Shown here: in pieces, positions 9,483-18,262 of the stretch
Layout of the letters: every line of letters starts with the position of its first letter
How positions within the stretch are numbered: the stretch's first letter is position 1
Origin: JAFTYO01 sp045611785
GTDB lineage: Bacteria > Pseudomonadota > Alphaproteobacteria > RF32 > CAG-239
Assembly (NCBI GenBank): GCA_045611785.1
Contig: JAZKXV010000012.1
Coordinates: 97,663 to 161,662 of the forward strand
Length of the DNA: 64,000 nucleotides
Reading direction: 5' to 3'
Position numbers and translations under genes: made by a program
Notes under the pieces: model-generated
Seen by the model: the letters and a program-made list of their open reading frames with translations, nothing else
Told to the model about the DNA's origin: nothing
The model's database searches: none

Positions 9483-9537
9483 TCTGATATTGTTAATTTT
9501 AAACATAATATTGATTGCAATATCAGACATTTTTTTA
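9483..9537 (+). terminator. Stem-loop with T-run
   Basis: A perfect 10-bp inverted repeat, TCTGATATTG (9483-9492) and CAATATCAGA (9518-9527), is followed by seven T. It can end the paralogue pair transcript. Because it stops only 16 nt before the next ATG it could also act as a leader hairpin for that gene. Confidence 0.55.
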
Positions 9538-9552
9538 CAAATGGAGAAAAAA

Positions 9553-10047
9553 ATGAAATTGTACCATTATGCCCCAAAAGAAAATTCTATAATGACTGAT
9601 GGTCTATTATCTATTTCAAAGGTTGATCGAAATTTGAAACCATATGCTCATCGTGCCGGTTCCGAAAATAAAGAAGATATATTAAAGTGGATGGATAACA
9701 CATTTTATGGGCGCTCAAGGGCTGTTTCTTGTTTGACAGAGCAGATAAAATGGAAAGGCAATGACCCTATATTAAAAAAGATTGTTGATGGTACCGTATT
9801 ATTTTCATTTGAACTGAATGAATTAATAAAAGATGGTTTGGTAGAATCAATATGGTGCAAAAATGGTTCTGATGCTGGTGGATATAATGAAAAATTTTAT
9901 CAAGTGACACCTGATAAAATTGATTTATCATATCTTACTTGGGAAAAAGTAGATGCATCAAAAGATTTGCTCTATGCAGTAATAAGGCACTATATGGTTG
10001 TTCTTAAAGACGGAGTTATTCCTGCAAAATACATTATAAAAGAGTGA
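9553..10047 (+). CDS. Hypothetical protein, 164 aa
   Basis: A small soluble protein beginning MKLYHYAPKE. The frame is open upstream to a TTG at 9490, but GGAG lies 6 nt before the ATG at 9553 and the upstream part overlaps a terminator-like hairpin, so 9553 is the better start. The protein is rich in aromatic and charged residues, with no signal peptide. LYHYAPKENSI at the start and GRSRAVS/IRHYMVV later resemble the ordered blocks of a compact globular domain; the opening LYHYxP loosely recalls ADP-ribosyltransferase-like toxin folds, but I cannot support that. It lies beside tRNA-Pro, next to the tRNA's 3' end. Confidence 0.65.
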   Translation: MKLYHYAPKENSIMTDGLLSISKVDRNLKPYAHRAGSENKEDILKWMDNTFYGRSRAVSCLTEQIKWKGNDPILKKIVDGTVLFSFELNELIKDGLVESIWCKNGSDAGGYNEKFYQVTPDKIDLSYLTWEKVDASKDLLYAVIRHYMVVLKDGVIPAKYIIKE

Positions 10048-10056
10048 ATTTACCCC

Positions 10057-10095
10057 AAAAAATAAGATAGTATGTGTGCTAACATACTATCTTAT
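10057..10095 (-). terminator. Terminator of tRNA-Pro
   Basis: A perfect 14-bp inverted repeat (10062-10075 and 10082-10095) with a 6-nt loop. On the minus strand it is followed by a T-run just after the tRNA 3' end. Confidence 0.75.
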
Positions 10096-10099
10096 GTAC

Positions 10100-10176
10100 T
10101 GGTCGGGACGAGAGGATTTGAACCTCCGGCTTCTTGCACCCCATGCAAGCGCTCTACCAGGCTGAACTACGTCCCG
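10100..10176 (-). tRNA. tRNA-Pro(GGG)
   Basis: A 77-nt cloverleaf on the minus strand with encoded CCA. The acceptor CGGGACG pairs with CGTCCCG; the D-stem GTTC pairs with GAGC; the anticodon stem CTTGC/GCAAG encloses ATGGGGT, giving anticodon GGG; the T-arm has TTCAAAT. The discriminator A precedes CCA. The 3' half is conserved enough to yield the familiar spurious GFEPPAS-type ORF on the other strand. Confidence 0.95.
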
Positions 10177-10309
10177 CTCATATTTAACCTCTATATACTC
10201 TCATTTTATAAATTGCAAGAAAAATATAAATATTATATTAATAATCTAAATTAAAGCTTGCAACTTTAATTCATATATCTAAAATCCTTTAAAAAGGAGA
10301 CAAAATAAC

Positions 10310-10726
10310 ATGATGTGGATTATATATGCATGCTTATCAGCTTTATTTGCAGCCCTCACTTCTATATTAGCAAAAATCGGTTTAGACGGTATTAGCTCTA
10401 ATGTTGCTACAGCAATCAGAACAATCGTAATTTTATTTATGTCATGGGCAATGGTATTTATTGCTGGTTCACAAAATCAACTATTTAATCTTTCAGCAAA
10501 AAACTGGTGGTTTTTAATTGCCTCTGGCTTAGCTACCGGAGCATCATGGCTGTGTTATTTTAAGGCTCTTCAAATGGGAGAAGTTTCAAAAGTAGTCGCT
10601 ATTGATAAATTTAGCTTAGTTCTCACTATTGTTTTAGCTGCATTATTTTTAAGCGAAACATTAAGCTTAAAAGCAATCATTGGTTGCACGCTTATCACTA
10701 TTGGAACTTTAGTTATGGTCTGGTAG
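10310..10726 (+). CDS. EamA/DMT-superfamily half-size transporter
   Basis: A 138-aa protein with four predicted membrane helices (about 4-22, 34-52, 66-86, 98-117 and the tail). This is one EamA repeat rather than the usual duplicated ten-helix carrier, so it probably works as a dimer. Family-typical elements are an N-terminal ALFAALTSILAKIGL-like amphipathic first helix, the KALQMGEVSKVVAIDK segment and a C-terminal GCTLITIGTLVM helix. Substrates in this superfamily are small metabolites; none can be inferred here. AAGGAG lies about 8 nt before tandem ATG codons at 10310/10313. It converges on the prepilin gene, one base apart. Confidence 0.82.
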   Translation: MMWIIYACLSALFAALTSILAKIGLDGISSNVATAIRTIVILFMSWAMVFIAGSQNQLFNLSAKNWWFLIASGLATGASWLCYFKALQMGEVSKVVAIDKFSLVLTIVLAALFLSETLSLKAIIGCTLITIGTLVMVW

Positions 10727-10727
10727 A

Positions 10728-11339
10728 TTATTTATATCTATCTTGAAAATAGAAAGTGCATCTATTCGAGCCATCGCAAAAACTACATTTTTCTTCAAAA
10801 TCAGATAATGTCATGTTTTTTAAGCAAGTTCGTTGAGCTGTACAATCTTTATCCCCATAAATATCACCACCTTCAGCACCACCTTTACTAATTTTAACTC
10901 TACATATATCATTTCGTTTTTGCATAGCTATATTAAACAAATTTATACATATATCTTTATTGGCGCCAGTTGAAATAGTTGTTTCAAACCAATGATATCC
11001 TTGAGCGACAGTAATACCAAAATTCACATTATTTCCAAAAATATCTTTAATATTACTTCCTTTAATCATTTCTTTAGGGATAACATTCATTTTTATTAAA
11101 ATGCTTTTTAAGTCTGTTCCATTAGATGCATTCATCCCCTCTTTTGCTTTTATGAGGTCTTCTATATGAATATGCATATTATCCATAACACTACCAATTT
11201 GTTCTGTTTGCTTATTGAGTTTATATTTCATCATTGCTTTTGAATACCCAGTAATAGCGCCCACAGAAAGAACACCAACAATGGCTAAAACTCCTAGCAT
11301 TTCAACCATACTACGCCCAAATTGATTTATTTTTTTCAT
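10728..11339 (-). CDS. Type IV prepilin-like protein
   Basis: A 203-aa protein with a class III signal: a short positive leader MKKINQFG, a likely cleavage after Gly8, then RSMVE with Glu at mature position +5 and a hydrophobic helix (about residues 13-32). This is the signature recognised by prepilin peptidase (PilD) for type IV pilins and pseudopilins. The globular part has six to seven Cys, mostly in the last 70 residues, which may form disulfides in the periplasm or on the surface. AAGGAT precedes the ATG. No pilus assembly genes are nearby, so it is probably an orphan pilin or minor pilin whose machinery is encoded elsewhere. Confidence 0.75.
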   Translation of the reverse strand: MKKINQFGRSMVEMLGVLAIVGVLSVGAITGYSKAMMKYKLNKQTEQIGSVMDNMHIHIEDLIKAKEGMNASNGTDLKSILIKMNVIPKEMIKGSNIKDIFGNNVNFGITVAQGYHWFETTISTGANKDICINLFNIAMQKRNDICRVKISKGGAEGGDIYGDKDCTAQRTCLKNMTLSDFEEKCSFCDGSNRCTFYFQDRYK

Positions 11340-11500
11340 AAAACATCCTTAAAAATTAAATTTTATAAACAATAAAAAACAAACCATTAAAGTTTAATTA
11401 ATTAATCTATTTATTTAACAAGTTGTCGATTTTTGTTGTAATTTTTAAATTTTAGAGATAAAAGTTTAAACTGATTTTTAATTTTTGAAAGAGAATAAGA

Positions 11501-11980
11501 ATGTCAAATCCTATTGATACAAAAGTTATAAGCAAACTTGCTGAAATATTGGATAAAACAAATTTAACAGAACTAGAATATGAAGATGAAAGCTGTCGAA
11601 TTTCATTATCACGCAACCATAGTGGTGCTGTTGTTCCGTCATTTGTTCCCGCGCCTACAGCAATTGCTCCATCTCAAGCTCCCACTATTGTTCAAAAAAC
11701 AGAAGAAAACACAATCGTTGAGAATGAAGCAAATTATGAAAACAACCCTAATGCCGTAAAATCTCCTATGGTTGGTGTTGTTTACCTTTCAAGTGATCCT
11801 ACTGCTGATACTTATGTTCATGTTGGTGATGTTGTTGAAGCCGGTGAAACAGTTTGTTTAATTGAAGCTATGAAAACTTTTAATCCTGTTAAAGCCCATA
11901 AAGGTGGTCGTGTAACTAAGATTTTAGTCGAAGCTGGAGATCCTGTTGAATATGGTGCTCCGCTTATTGTTATTGAATAA
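11501..11980 (+). CDS. accB: Biotin carboxyl carrier protein of acetyl-CoA carboxylase
   Basis: A 159-aa protein. The C-terminal biotinyl domain (about 85-159) carries the biotinylation motif EAMK with Lys125 as the biotin site, and the lead-in VKSPMVGVVYL typical of AccB. The N-terminal part (residues 1-40) is the conserved helical/ISLSR segment, and a Pro/Ala-rich linker (about 45-65) joins them. AccB carries CO2 on biotin between biotin carboxylase (AccC) and the carboxyltransferase, giving malonyl-CoA for fatty-acid synthesis. It is followed 18 bp later by accC, the usual operon order. Confidence 0.97.
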   Translation: MSNPIDTKVISKLAEILDKTNLTELEYEDESCRISLSRNHSGAVVPSFVPAPTAIAPSQAPTIVQKTEENTIVENEANYENNPNAVKSPMVGVVYLSSDPTADTYVHVGDVVEAGETVCLIEAMKTFNPVKAHKGGRVTKILVEAGDPVEYGAPLIVIE

Positions 11981-11998
11981 TAAAAATAGGAAAAATTT

Positions 11999-13342
11999 AT
12001 GTTTGAAAAGATTTTAATTGCGAATCGCGGAGAAGTTGCTTTAAGAATTCATCGTGCTTGCAGAGAAATGGGCATAAGAACCGTTGCCGTACATTCTGAA
12101 GCAGATGCAAACGCCATGCACGTACGCTTAGCTGATGAAGCTGTATGCATAGGCCCTGCTCGCTCAGCAGATTCGTATTTAAATAAACCGGCAATTATTA
12201 CTGCTGCACATATTACAGGGGCAGATGCCATCCACCCTGGTTTTGGCTTTTTATCTGAAAATGCCGATTTTGCTGAAATGGTTGAAAAGCATGGTATAGC
12301 TTTCATAGGACCAACTTCTGCTCAAATGCGCTTAATGGGCGATAAAATAACCGCCAGAAAAGCAGCTATTGATGCAGGGCTTCCAGTTACACCTGGTTCT
12401 CCAGCCTTAGACACAATTGAAGAAGCTCTTGAATGGGCTGAAAAAATTGGATATCCGGTCATCATTAAAGCCAAAGATGGTGGTGGCGGTAAAGGCATGA
12501 AAATTGCTTTTAACAAAGAACAACTTACAGAAGCATACACAATGGCTAGAGCCGAAGCTAAAGCTGCATTTACCAGCGATGTTGTTTATATGGAAAAATA
12601 TTTGCAAAAACCTAGACATATTGAAATGCAAATTTTAGCTGATAAATACGGCAATGTTGTTCACCTTGGTGAAAGAGATTGTTCAATTCAACGTAACAAC
12701 CAAAAAGTTATTGAAGAATGCCCTTCTCCAGCATTAAATGATGCTGAACGTAAACAAATTGGTGATATTGTTCGTAAAGCTATTGAAAAAATTGGCTATA
12801 CAAGCGCTGGAACACTTGAGTTCTTATATGAAGATGGCAAATTTTACTTTATGGAAATGAATACACGTTTACAAGTAGAACACCCTATAACAGAAGCCAT
12901 AACAGGAATTGATTTAGTAAGAGAACAAATTAGAATAGCTAGTGGTGCTACTTTAGGATATACCCAAGATGATATTACATTTAATGGACACGCTATTGAA
13001 TGCCGTATTAACGCTGAAGATCCTACTAATTTTGCTCCATGCCCTGGAAAAATCCTTGAATGGCACGCTCCAGGTGGTTTAGGAGTGCGAGTTGATTCAG
13101 AAATTTATTCCGGATATTCTATCCCTCCATACTATGATAGCATGATTGCAAAGCTCATCATTCATGGAAAAAACCGTAACAGCGCACTTATGCGTTTACG
13201 CAGAGCTTTAGAAGAATGCATCATTATGGGTGTGAAAACAACAATACCTTTACACCAAAAAATTATTTCTCAAGCTGAGTATATTGATGGAAGATACAAT
13301 ATTCATTGGCTTGAAAAATTTATGGAAAATGATAAAGAATAG
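11999..13342 (+). CDS. accC: Biotin carboxylase subunit of acetyl-CoA carboxylase
   Basis: A 447-aa protein of standard length. It opens with the biotin carboxylase N-domain (KILIANRGEVALR), has the ATP-grasp glycine loop KDGGGGKGMK (residues 159-168), and the catalytic block EMNTRLQVEHPITE near residues 290-305 that binds Mg-ATP and bicarbonate. It uses ATP and bicarbonate to carboxylate the biotin on AccB. A short GGAAAA lies before the ATG. It is directly downstream of accB in an operon; a membrane protein gene follows 9 bp after, possibly co-transcribed. Confidence 0.97.
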   Translation: MFEKILIANRGEVALRIHRACREMGIRTVAVHSEADANAMHVRLADEAVCIGPARSADSYLNKPAIITAAHITGADAIHPGFGFLSENADFAEMVEKHGIAFIGPTSAQMRLMGDKITARKAAIDAGLPVTPGSPALDTIEEALEWAEKIGYPVIIKAKDGGGGKGMKIAFNKEQLTEAYTMARAEAKAAFTSDVVYMEKYLQKPRHIEMQILADKYGNVVHLGERDCSIQRNNQKVIEECPSPALNDAERKQIGDIVRKAIEKIGYTSAGTLEFLYEDGKFYFMEMNTRLQVEHPITEAITGIDLVREQIRIASGATLGYTQDDITFNGHAIECRINAEDPTNFAPCPGKILEWHAPGGLGVRVDSEIYSGYSIPPYYDSMIAKLIIHGKNRNSALMRLRRALEECIIMGVKTTIPLHQKIISQAEYIDGRYNIHWLEKFMENDKE

Positions 13343-13351
13343 GTAAAATCC

Positions 13352-14083
13352 ATGAAGAAAGAAATGTCAGTTCGCCAAATTTTTATTGATACTCTCGGAT
13401 TTATTGGTAACAATAAAGGTATATTATGCTTTATGACATTTCTTTCTTTTATCGGATCATATACAGCATCTAAAATAGAAATTTCAATACATAATCCTTT
13501 TTTTGGCTTTTTATATGGTATTTATATTTATTCATTCTACTATTTATTTGCTGGATTATACTGCCAAAACAAACCGCTAATAACCAAAGAAAAAATTGTA
13601 GATTCATTTATAAAATTCTTAGCTATAACTGCACTTTCGTTTTTGGTAGTAATATGCGGGAAAATATCTTTCCATATCACCTATAAATTATGCCGTGGCT
13701 TAATCGGATTTCCTGATTTATACAACCTTTTGCAAACAGTTTATCGCTTTATGATAAACCATTCATATTTGCGCTTTATTATATATTTAGGAATAACAAC
13801 TTTATTAAGCATCACATTTTTCATACCTGGGTTTGCATGGGTTGCAACACTCGATAAAAAAGATAATTCAATAATTTCAGCATATGCAAGAGTAAAAGGA
13901 AACTACTTAAAAGTAATCGCCACAACATTTATTCTTTTTGGTGTATTACCACTATTTGTCGGATTTATTGAATTAAAATCATCTAAAATTGTAATGGCAA
14001 TAATGCATTCAGCTTTAGCTGTTTTCCAAATTGTAGCATATTTGCAAATTTATGACAAATTCTATCCTGATGATACCGAATAA
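13352..14083 (+). CDS. Polytopic membrane protein of unknown function
   Basis: A 243-aa protein with about six hydrophobic segments: around residues 22-40, 47-70, 85-105, 145-165, 187-207 and 215-232. The N-terminal 20 residues are cytosolic-looking and charged. No catalytic motif or known family signature is visible. It starts 9 bp after accC with AGGT as a modest Shine-Dalgarno, so it is probably read as the third gene of the accBC transcript. A functional link to fatty-acid synthesis is not supported by anything in the protein itself. Confidence 0.65.
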   Translation: MKKEMSVRQIFIDTLGFIGNNKGILCFMTFLSFIGSYTASKIEISIHNPFFGFLYGIYIYSFYYLFAGLYCQNKPLITKEKIVDSFIKFLAITALSFLVVICGKISFHITYKLCRGLIGFPDLYNLLQTVYRFMINHSYLRFIIYLGITTLLSITFFIPGFAWVATLDKKDNSIISAYARVKGNYLKVIATTFILFGVLPLFVGFIELKSSKIVMAIMHSALAVFQIVAYLQIYDKFYPDDTE

Positions 14084-14108
14084 GACAAACATAGAAAACT
14101 AATAAAAT

Positions 14109-15914
14109 CTAGCCTGCTAACTCTTCTGCTTTAATCTCAATTTCAAGCCACAAAAGCTCTTTTTCTTCTTTAAGAGTTTTATATTCTTCCAGCTGTGCCG
14201 TAAACTCATCAAACAACTTTGCATCTCTAACATATAGACCTGTATCATTAGATAAAATATTTTCTATTTCTGAAATTTTACTATCTAATTCTTCTATTTC
14301 GATAGGAAGAACTTCAAGTAATCGTTTATCTTTATAGCTTAACTTATTGATGTTTTTGGTTTTATCTTCTTTTGTTTGTTGTACGGGCTTAGATTTTTTT
14401 ACCTCTTTTTCTTCTTTATTTTTTATTTTATCCAACAGCTCCGTATAACTTCCTACGTGCTCAACAATTGTACCATCTCCTTTCATATACAAAAGAGAAG
14501 TAGAAACTTTATCCAAAAAGTCTCTATCATGGCTTACAATTAAAATTGTACCCTGATACTCATCTAACACTTCTTGTAACAAATCAAGCGTATCCATATC
14601 TAAGTCGTTAGTTGGCTCGTCTAACACTAAAAAATTGGAAGTTTTAGCGAGTGCAACAGCTAACATAAGCCTATTTTTTTCGCCTCCTGAAAGAGCCGAC
14701 ACAGGACACTGAGCTTGATCCGGCTTAAACAAGAAATCTTTCAAATAAGCCACCACATGACGATAACGCCCCCTAACCCATATATGATCACCTTCATTAC
14801 ATAAAGTTTTCCATAATGTTTTTTTCGGATCTAAAGTTATTCTATTTTGATCAAAATAAGCTTCTTCTAAATTTTTACCAATTCTTACAAAACCTTTATC
14901 AGGATCAAGTCGCTTAGTTAACAGCTTAATTAATGTTGTTTTACCTGCACCATTTGGTCCTACAATACCTATTCTGTTGCCCCTAATTACTTTGATTGAA
15001 AAATCTTTAACCAAATCTCTGTTATCGTATGATTTATAGATATTTTTAGCTTCTATTACAAGTTTTGAACGTAGTTCACCGCTATCCACTTCTAAATTAA
15101 CAGATCCAATTTGCTTAATTTGTTCTCTGCGCTCTTGTCTTAACTGCTGCAGTCTGCGTAAACGGCCTTGATTACGTTTACGTCTTGCCGTAACACCTTT
15201 ATGCAACCATTCTGTTTCTTCTTCAATTTTCTTATTTAAATATTTTTGTTCTATAATCTCTTGTTCCAAGATTTTTTCTTGCCATTCATCAAAAAAAGCA
15301 AATCCCTTATTATTAGAATGTAACACTCCTCTATCAAGCCAAAAAGTTTGTTTAGAAACATGATTTAAAAACATTCTATCGTGACTGATGACAATAACCG
15401 CACCTTGAAACTTATTTATTACTTCTTCTAATTTTTCAATTGTTTCAATATCTAAATGGTTAGTAGGCTCATCTAGCAACAACACATCAGGATCAGAAAT
15501 AAGAGCTTTTGCCAAACTTGCTTTTTTAAGCTCTCCTCCTGATGAATTTGCAGGATTTTGCCCCTCCAGTATGTTAAAGTGCTTAATTAAGATATCCGCT
15601 TTATACTCCTGTTCTGGCGTAATTTTTCTCAATCCGGATAAAACGACTTCCCTTAAAGAACCATACATAGAATAATCAGCTTCTTGAGGCATATAAGAAA
15701 TATGTGTTCCAGGTTGAATAAATATTTCGGCATCATCGGGCTCAATTAATCCTGATATAACTTTTAACAGTGTAGATTTTCCTGATCCGTTTCGACCGAC
15801 CAAACAAATTTTATCACCGCGACTTATATTCAACTCAACCCCTGTAAAAAGAGGATTAAGTCCAAAGCTTAAATGAGCATTTTTAATAGTATAAATCGGG
15901 GGTTCTACAGCCAT
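14109..15914 (-). CDS. uup: ABC-F family ATPase, Uup-like
   Basis: A 601-aa soluble protein with two ABC ATPase domains and no membrane segment. Walker A motifs are GRNGSGKST (about 40-48) and GPNGAGKT (about 320-327); signature motifs SSGGELKK and LSGGEKNR; Walker B LLLDEPTNHLD and LVLDEPTNDLD. A linker of about 80 residues rich in Arg and Glu lies between them (ABC-F interdomain linker), and a C-terminal coiled-coil tail (about 510-600) is the mark of Uup rather than EttA. ABC-F proteins act on ribosomes; Uup is also linked to precise transposon excision and DNA junctions in E. coli. AAAGGAAA precedes the ATG. Convergent with the upstream acc genes. Confidence 0.88.
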   Translation of the reverse strand: MAVEPPIYTIKNAHLSFGLNPLFTGVELNISRGDKICLVGRNGSGKSTLLKVISGLIEPDDAEIFIQPGTHISYMPQEADYSMYGSLREVVLSGLRKITPEQEYKADILIKHFNILEGQNPANSSGGELKKASLAKALISDPDVLLLDEPTNHLDIETIEKLEEVINKFQGAVIVISHDRMFLNHVSKQTFWLDRGVLHSNNKGFAFFDEWQEKILEQEIIEQKYLNKKIEEETEWLHKGVTARRKRNQGRLRRLQQLRQERREQIKQIGSVNLEVDSGELRSKLVIEAKNIYKSYDNRDLVKDFSIKVIRGNRIGIVGPNGAGKTTLIKLLTKRLDPDKGFVRIGKNLEEAYFDQNRITLDPKKTLWKTLCNEGDHIWVRGRYRHVVAYLKDFLFKPDQAQCPVSALSGGEKNRLMLAVALAKTSNFLVLDEPTNDLDMDTLDLLQEVLDEYQGTILIVSHDRDFLDKVSTSLLYMKGDGTIVEHVGSYTELLDKIKNKEEKEVKKSKPVQQTKEDKTKNINKLSYKDKRLLEVLPIEIEELDSKISEIENILSNDTGLYVRDAKLFDEFTAQLEEYKTLKEEKELLWLEIEIKAEELAG

Positions 15915-16044
15915 CTTATTTATTTCCTTTTATCATTACTTTTCAAATAACACAGCATTTATTAAAATACAACAATATTTACCTTGAAAGTGGATTATTT
16001 TTATTCTAAGATGCAACAAATATGTTTTATAAAGGTATCCTTAA

Positions 16045-17190
16045 ATGAAAAAAATAATTTTTTTAATAGCTTTATGTCTTATTCCTTACTTGTCTTATGC
16101 TCAAAACTTTGACTTAGCATCAGGCATAACAGAAACTGCTGAAGAAGAGGAAACAGATACAAAAAACACTCAAGAACAAGTAGAAAATGATGATGAAAAT
16201 GACGGCATATTTTCTTTCTTGAACTTTTCATTTATAAAAAAACACACATCTTCTGCTACTGATGAAACTTCTCAAACGGATCCTTCATCTCCGGAAAAAA
16301 AAGAAACACCTTTAGAAAAATTAATCAGACTTGCAAATAGCGGTAACTTAGAATCTCAGCTTTCATTAGGTTATATGTATCTATACGGACAAGATGGCGT
16401 AAACACTGATTATTCTAAAGCTTTTCAATATTACGAAATGGCAGCAAATCAAAACAACCCTATTGCCCTAAACAATTTAGGAAGCCTTTATTTTAACGGC
16501 ATCGGTACACAAGTCAATTATCAAAAAGCTGCTGAACTGTTTTTTAAAGCCGCTCAAAATGGTAGCGATGACGCCGCTGTAAACTTAGCATTTATCTATT
16601 TAAGCTCTGACAACAATAACGGTCAACACGCAAGTGCCATTGAGTTGTTCAAAAACGCAGTACAAGTTGGCAACAATACCGCCAAATTTATGTTAGGATA
16701 CGCATATTATGTTGGCTTTATTGTTGAACAAGATTATCACAAATCCGTAGCTTTAATTAAAGATGCAGCAAAAGCAAAATTCGATATTGCCCAATATATG
16801 CTGGGAATGATGTATAAAGAAGGTCACGGAATTGCTAAAAACTACGGAAATGCAGTCAAATATTTAAGAGAAGCATCTTTTCAAGGTAACGTAGATGCTA
16901 TGATGGAATTAGGTAGCATACTTGCTGAAGGAAAAATATATCCCAAAAACCCACCACATGCTCATATCTTTTTCAACGTTGCTTCAGTTTATAACGCTCC
17001 TCAAGCAGCCGAACGTCGTGATGAAGTAGAAAAAGAACTTCAAATCGAAATTTTATTGCAAGCGCAAGCATCTGCTGAAAACTTTAAAGAAAAACCATCT
17101 GAACTCACAAGTTACATCAGACAAACTTATGGTAAAGATGTAAGAATGTATATCAACGAAAATCTAAAACAAATTAAAGGTAAAAAATGA
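16045..17190 (+). CDS. Exported Sel1-repeat (TPR-like) protein
   Basis: A 381-aa protein with a Sec signal peptide (MKKIIFLIALCLIPYLSYA, cleavage before QNF). An acidic, Ser/Thr-rich linker (about 25-90) is followed by six or so Sel1-like helical repeats (about 95-330), seen as recurring LGYMY/LGSLY/LGMMY-type pairs with A-hydrophobic-x-YY blocks. Sel1 repeats mediate protein-protein contact; in bacteria exported ones often act in envelope assembly, signalling or host interaction. The last codon overlaps the start of the next gene by 4 bp, implying translational coupling with the UPF0104 membrane protein. Confidence 0.82.
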   Translation: MKKIIFLIALCLIPYLSYAQNFDLASGITETAEEEETDTKNTQEQVENDDENDGIFSFLNFSFIKKHTSSATDETSQTDPSSPEKKETPLEKLIRLANSGNLESQLSLGYMYLYGQDGVNTDYSKAFQYYEMAANQNNPIALNNLGSLYFNGIGTQVNYQKAAELFFKAAQNGSDDAAVNLAFIYLSSDNNNGQHASAIELFKNAVQVGNNTAKFMLGYAYYVGFIVEQDYHKSVALIKDAAKAKFDIAQYMLGMMYKEGHGIAKNYGNAVKYLREASFQGNVDAMMELGSILAEGKIYPKNPPHAHIFFNVASVYNAPQAAERRDEVEKELQIEILLQAQASAENFKEKPSELTSYIRQTYGKDVRMYINENLKQIKGKK

Positions 17191-18245
17191 TACAAACAAA
17201 TAAACAAAACAAAAAATTAGCAAACAAAACTAAAAAAATATTAAAAAAAGCAATTTCATGGTCAGGTTTGTTTTTCTTTTTACTTGCCGCTTATATGCTT
17301 TATTGCCAATTATCTAAATATCAATTAGATGATATAAAAAATGCCATACTCAGCATTCCTAACTCAAACCTTTTTTATGCATGTATAGCATCATTTATAG
17401 GATACCTGTCCTTGTCATCATATGACTATTTGTCACTAAAGTACATCAAACACAAAATCAGTGCTTGGAAATGGGTTTTTGCCGGATTTATCGGATTTAG
17501 CGTAAGCAACAATGCCGGTCATGCTATTGTTTCAGGCGGCGCTATCAGATATCGTTTATATACCAGATGGCGTATCAAAGGAAATGAAATAATTAAAATG
17601 GTTACTTTTTCCGGCTTTACATATTTAGTAGCTTGTTTCTTTTTAATCATTATCGGTTACGCCATAACCCCTAACCATGTATTTGGCGAAGGTGTTGCAT
17701 CTAAGTTAACAACAACCATTGTTGCTTTAGGCTCATTAGTCGGTCTTGTTATATATTTAGCTGCAAGCGTTTTGTATAAAAAATCCATTGAAATAAAAGG
17801 CATAAAATTCAAAATGCCAAACTTAAAGATGTCTCTTGCTCAAGTATTTATCGGCAGTATTGATATATTGATGGCTTCACTTGTATTATATTTTACTTTA
17901 ATACACTTTATAGATATTCCGTTTAATACATTTATCGGTGCATACATAATTGCACAAATTCTAGGTGTATATAGCCAAGTTCCCGGAGGTTTAGGCGTAT
18001 TTGAACTTGTTTTCTCTAACATTATACCGGGAGCAGATAACCAAGCTATGTTATTTGGAGCATTAGTAGCATATCGCATAATATATTATCTATTGCCTTT
18101 ACTAATATCTGCAATTGCTTTAATATCCTACGAAGGTTATTTAGGATACAGACAAAACGAAATCAAAAAACAACGCAAATTAAGCCGCTTAAAAGATTTT
18201 ATTACTCAAAAAGCTGAAAGTATTAAACTAAAATCCAAATCTTAA
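17187..18245 (+). CDS. UPF0104/lysylphosphatidylglycerol synthase TM-region family membrane protein
   Basis: A 352-aa polytopic protein with about eight helices. It has the family marks: an N-terminal helix followed by a long hydrophobic pair, GGAIRYRLYTRWRI near residue 112, and the QVPGGLGVFE block near 266. This is the flippase-like transmembrane half of MprF without the aminoacyl-transferase half; stand-alone members (YbhN type) are usually annotated as lysylphosphatidylglycerol synthase TM region proteins. It may move a lipid across the inner membrane. The ATG overlaps the TGA of the Sel1 gene (ATGA), so the two are coupled. Confidence 0.8.
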   Translation: MIQTNKQNKKLANKTKKILKKAISWSGLFFFLLAAYMLYCQLSKYQLDDIKNAILSIPNSNLFYACIASFIGYLSLSSYDYLSLKYIKHKISAWKWVFAGFIGFSVSNNAGHAIVSGGAIRYRLYTRWRIKGNEIIKMVTFSGFTYLVACFFLIIIGYAITPNHVFGEGVASKLTTTIVALGSLVGLVIYLAASVLYKKSIEIKGIKFKMPNLKMSLAQVFIGSIDILMASLVLYFTLIHFIDIPFNTFIGAYIIAQILGVYSQVPGGLGVFELVFSNIIPGADNQAMLFGALVAYRIIYYLLPLLISAIALISYEGYLGYRQNEIKKQRKLSRLKDFITQKAESIKLKSKS

Positions 18246-18262
18246 AAAATATTGTTTAATTT

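Noticed and set aside
9490..9552. TTG extension of the 9553 gene
   Set aside because: It overlaps the terminator-like hairpin; GGAG supports ATG 9553 instead.
10057..10176. tRNA-Pro 3' end as an integration site for 6388-10047
   Set aside because: I found no duplicated tRNA 3' end or integrase in the window.
10072..10254. 60-aa ORF with GFEPPASCTPCKRSTRLN
   Set aside because: It is the familiar spurious translation of the antisense of tRNA-Pro; no ribosome site.
12049..12631. Minus-strand ORFs opposite accC
   Set aside because: Shadow frames of a strongly conserved gene, with no promoter or Shine-Dalgarno.
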